From Panonychus citri (lineage: Eukaryota; Arthropoda; Arachnida; Trombidiformes; Tetranychidae), in contig NW_026515546.1 of NCBI RefSeq assembly GCF_014898815.1, positions 3,977,001-4,041,000 of the forward strand: a stretch of 64,000 nt of DNA, read 5' to 3'. Made by a program: the position numbers and the translations under genes. Below the pieces are notes generated by a model that searched no databases, had not been told where the DNA came from, and saw only the letters and a program-made list of their open reading frames with translations. Positions 60,381 to 64,000 of this stretch are shown here, one piece after another; position 1 is the stretch's first letter; each line of letters begins with the position of its first letter.

Positions 60381-60731
60381 TATAAAAATGTAGAAAACTA
60401 ATAATAATCATGAAAATGTACCCATAATATTCAGAAATGATTTGAAAATTAACTCAAACCATTTAATCAGTCAAATTGTTGAACATTCTGTTTACAATAA
60501 AATTCTAATCCAAATAATTAATCACAGTACATGGATAATAATTGAATACGAATCATCTGTTTACCTTTGATTCATGAATTTCTAACCAGAAATCAGCCCC
60601 TGAAGGTGATCAATTTTTATCACTTTCACTTTTCCACCGGTAAATAATATCACTCCAATCATTGGTTCATCTTTTTCCTATTTTTATATTACCTTGTTGA
60701 TCTGTAGACTATTACACAAATCATTGTTTAT

Positions 60732-60733
<2 letters not shown>

Positions 60734-60782
<49 letters not shown>
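60734..60782 (+). repeat. (CT)n microsatellite
   Basis: About 24 uninterrupted CT units. Confidence 0.9.
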
Positions 60783-60785
<3 letters not shown>

Positions 60786-61405
60786 GTTTATGATTATTAT
60801 TATTTAGATAGAAACATCATTGTAATGTATTAATAACATACAGACGATATTGAAACTTTTACCCTGCAGGGTAAATGTGTGTTCATTCATTTATCATTAT
60901 TATGATTATTATCTTTGTCAGCTCACCTGAATAACCTAATCACTTTAGGCTATATTATCATTTTGTGTCTTTGACTCTTTTTTTATGTTGGTTAGTCATC
61001 ATTATGTTTTTTTTTCATCAAGCTCAAGTTTCTTATAATAAACAGGATAAGAGAATATGGAAAGTTACATAAAGTATATATAACATGTAACATGTTGATG
61101 CATTTTTTTGTTGTTCTGAGGTAATAAACCAGAAGTGATTCAATTTGTCCATGATAATCATCATCATCACTAGAGTAATTATCACAGTGAGAATCTTCAA
61201 AACGTAACCAGTTGTATAATAACCAGAAATGTTGATACAGAAAAAAGTGACCAGAGTGACTAGTAGATGAGGAGTTCAAAAGTTTTGCCAATGTTGTAAC
61301 TTATTTGGAATAATAGTCATTAGAAATTGTTTTTTATTCGATTTTTTATCAGTTTTCTTCTTCTACCTTATATTTCGTTGGCTAATCTGTTGTAAGCGAT
61401 TAAAT

Positions 61406-61409
<4 letters not shown>

Positions 61410-61443
<34 letters not shown>
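61410..61443 (+). repeat. (GA)n microsatellite
   Basis: About 16 uninterrupted units. Confidence 0.9.
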
Positions 61444-61446
<3 letters not shown>

Positions 61447-62865
61447 TAACCAGGAAAATCTAAAGGTGGATGTTGAATAAAATCAATACTGGAAAAAAGG
61501 AAGACAAGTCAATAGATGATCGATTAAAATGTTCATCATCATTATCATCTTCTAGTCTTCATCATCAACCAGTAATTCTGTGAATTTCTGGTTAAAAGAC
61601 TCACAAGCAGGGAGTCAATTCTGAAGATGAAGATACATATCATCATTTAGGTTTCAAGTTTATTGACATTTTTAATGTAAGATTGATTGATCACTCAGGT
61701 AGATCTGATTCCTAATTACAATTGATTTTATGGTCTTTTTTTATAGAAATTCAATTTTTTTACCAATGATTGAAACAGTTATGTTTTCCTCTTTGATCTG
61801 ATAATATCATTTTAATCGTGAAAATAATTAAAGAAGACAAATGGAAATGTTTACCTTTTCTTTTCTTTACCTTAAATTCACGTTTATCTCAAAAGATTTA
61901 TCATGAAAAATGACAAAATTCTGTATGAAAAAATAGAGAATCTTTTTTTTTTGTTTATAAATCTAATGCACTTTGATGATGATCAGTTTTCTATTTCTTG
62001 ATTGTTTATTTGATAACAATTAAGGTTACATTTTGAGCTTAGCAATCAATTAGATATCAATTATTGTGTCAACCTTGTAACAATGATGTAATCATCATTA
62101 TCTTTTGATAGATAATAATGAAAAAAACTTTAACGACCTTTAATCCAATGTTAATGGTGAATTAAAGTAAAAAGTTATGAAAAGATTAACACAATCTTCA
62201 TCTTTATCCTTAATCTAAGAAATAAACAAACAGATTAAATGTTGATCATCGTTAAACAATCAAAGCCTTAACGGATTTTTTTTTCTTCCTTCTCTCTCTC
62301 ATTCATTTTGATTGTTAATCCATTGGATCAAGTAGACAACCTTTTTCTTTACTTATTGACCGCTAGATTCACCTTGATAATACTACCGAAAGATACAGTG
62401 ACCACTTTGATTCAATTGACCCAAAGGATGGTTAAAATCTAGACTCAATTGATTCAATAATATCACTAATATGTAGTAAGGTAAATGATAAAAGTATATA
62501 ACAGGAAATAGAGTAAATTCATTTTCATCATCATTCTCACAGGCTATTGCCTTCACATCAACCTTTTAGCAGCTGATAGATTAAAAGATGAGGAAGATAA
62601 AAGAGGATAATGATGATGATAAAGTGGAGGTGGAACTTGAAAAATGACCAATGATATTGCCTTCAATTTCCTCCTCATCGTTTCATATCAGAAAACATAA
62701 ATGAACTAATATCTTAATACATATTTATGTATTTATCATGATGGTTGTTACTGAGGATCATGGTTTTGATGATGATGAAAAGCAATAAGAACTTATAAGA
62801 GATGATAGAGAAGACATTGTTAATCAGACTGACCATGTACACATGTACATTTTGAGTTACTGACC

Positions 62866-62868
<3 letters not shown>

Positions 62869-62904
<36 letters not shown>
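62869..62904 (+). repeat. (GA)n microsatellite
   Basis: About 18 uninterrupted units ending in GAATTC. Confidence 0.9.
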
Positions 62905-62908
<4 letters not shown>

Positions 62909-64000
62909 GATTAACATATTCACCATAAGAACGAAATTCATAGTTAATCCGGTGATTCTGCTTTTCTGATTCAGTTTTATTGCCATGATACGATAACAGA
63001 TTGAGCTTGAAATAAGTTTTTCATCAGATAAAATAGCTTAGCATTATGATAATAATACTATATTTACAAACCATTAAATGTTTCATGATAAATGACATCA
63101 CAATTGTTACCCAAATGATTTCGTAATATTGATAAAAGTTAATCAACTAATCGGAATGAATCTTGAATAATCAAAGAAGATGATGAATTAACATGAACCA
63201 GAAAACAACAACAACAGCAAAATCATTATAATCAAGATACAGATAGTTAGAGAATAATAATTTCCAGATTATCAGGTAAAAGACCATGAATAATGAATGA
63301 AATGAATATTATCTCTGGTTCTGATAACATTTTCTTACTAATCTTTGGTGATACTAAATTTGGATAATCCTCTTAGCTCTTGCACTAATTAGTACCAAAG
63401 AAACATGAGTAACAATAATCTGATTAATATGAGTTCTTGTGTGTATGTGTGTATGTGTGTTTGTTTCTAACTGTAACTTGATGCTGAAGAGATTTGAAAC
63501 CCCATGGTGGGTGTTGAGTAACTCGATAAGTTCATTCCGAGTGTCTAATTGTTTGAATCAAAGTTATTATCGAGTGAACTACCGATCATAATCATGAGTA
63601 CCCACAACTCTTATCAACTCAACTGGAACTTAACATTCAATTACCTTATCTAAACTGAATGAGGGCCAAGCCTTGAGTTTAATGGTCAAAAAGGTCATTG
63701 AAGGGTTAGTGTTGAGCTTGAGAAGTTTTTTTTATCCATTTTCGAGTTAATTGTCTCTGGAATTATTGAAATTACTACAGATTAGGACTAATAAGAAATG
63801 AGAATAATTCAATGTTTACTGAAGATTATCGAAGTTATCTTAATGTTTGGTTCAATTGTTTGATCTTTTTGTCGAAAATTTAATGAAGTTAATATGATAG
63901 ATATGAAGAAACGGAAAAAAATTCTACTCATTGTTGATGTAACCATTATCTTTTGGGAATTCGTTATATTAATAACTATTAGATAAAAGTTCTAAGAATT

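Larger units (their letters stand above)
60381..64000. other. Gene-poor region to the end of the window
   Basis: No gene is supported. It contains (CT)n at 60734-60782, (GA)n at 61410-61443 and 62869-62904, and a TGTGTATG tract near 63438-63464. Frames at 60992-61291 and 62714-62986 translate simple sequence. Confidence 0.5.

Overview
The window is nuclear DNA from a small-genome arthropod. It is AT-rich, with GT-AG introns mostly of 60 to 110 bases, poly(A) signals close to stop codons, and unmistakable metazoan genes (twisted gastrulation, DMAP1, LSM7, alkaline ceramidase, a CENP-A-type histone). Short introns, glycine-rich secreted proteins and many lineage-specific secreted genes fit an acariform mite, with a spider mite (Tetranychidae) as my best guess. 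That placement is inference. No rRNA, tRNA or CRISPR array was recognised.

Layout. (1) 0.4-6.7 kb is compact and gene-dense: a secreted Cu/Zn-superoxide-dismutase-like protein that has lost copper ligands (+), twisted gastrulation (-), a divergent histone H3 with CENP-A features (+), and DMAP1 (-). (2) 6.7-9.0 kb is a mosaic of duplicated pieces: an inverted copy of DNA from 31 kb, an intact LSM7 copy, a 3'-truncated alkaline ceramidase copy, and a second copy of the DMAP1 5' flank. (3) 9-17 kb holds genes for secreted proteins: a glycine-rich silk-like protein (-), a Pro/Gly/Met-rich secreted protein (-, three exons), and an 840-residue cysteine-rich protein with four DOMON-like modules (+). 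(4) 20-30 kb holds the full-length alkaline ceramidase (-), a 1.5 kb element with 178-bp terminal inverted repeats enclosing a tiny secreted-peptide gene, a small GY-rich peptide gene (-) with a frame problem, the second LSM7 copy (+), a decayed ceramidase fragment, and a 571-residue acidic protein with a possible myristoylation site (+). (5) 30-64 kb is gene-poor, dominated by TCATGA/ATCATCAT-type sequence and (CT/GA)n microsatellites. It holds one candidate first coding exon (40.2 kb), one spliced minus-strand gene of unknown function (47.1-48.4 kb) whose end looks transposon-derived, a near-perfect hairpin in its intron, and a TA-flanked MITE-like element (60.1-60.4 kb).

How the parts relate. 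DMAP1 (NuA4/SRCAP chromatin complexes), the CENP-A-like histone (centromere) and LSM7 (U6 snRNP and mRNA decay) are housekeeping. Twisted gastrulation is a developmental BMP modulator. The duplicated LSM7 and ceramidase pieces show recent local rearrangement linking the 7-9, 20-23, 25-27 and 31 kb positions. The most notable observations are the pseudo-SOD, the CENP-A candidate, the mosaic duplication block, the inverted-repeat element carrying a secreted-peptide gene, and the intronic hairpin. All gene models were read by eye. Splice sites were chosen by consensus and phase and are not backed by transcripts.
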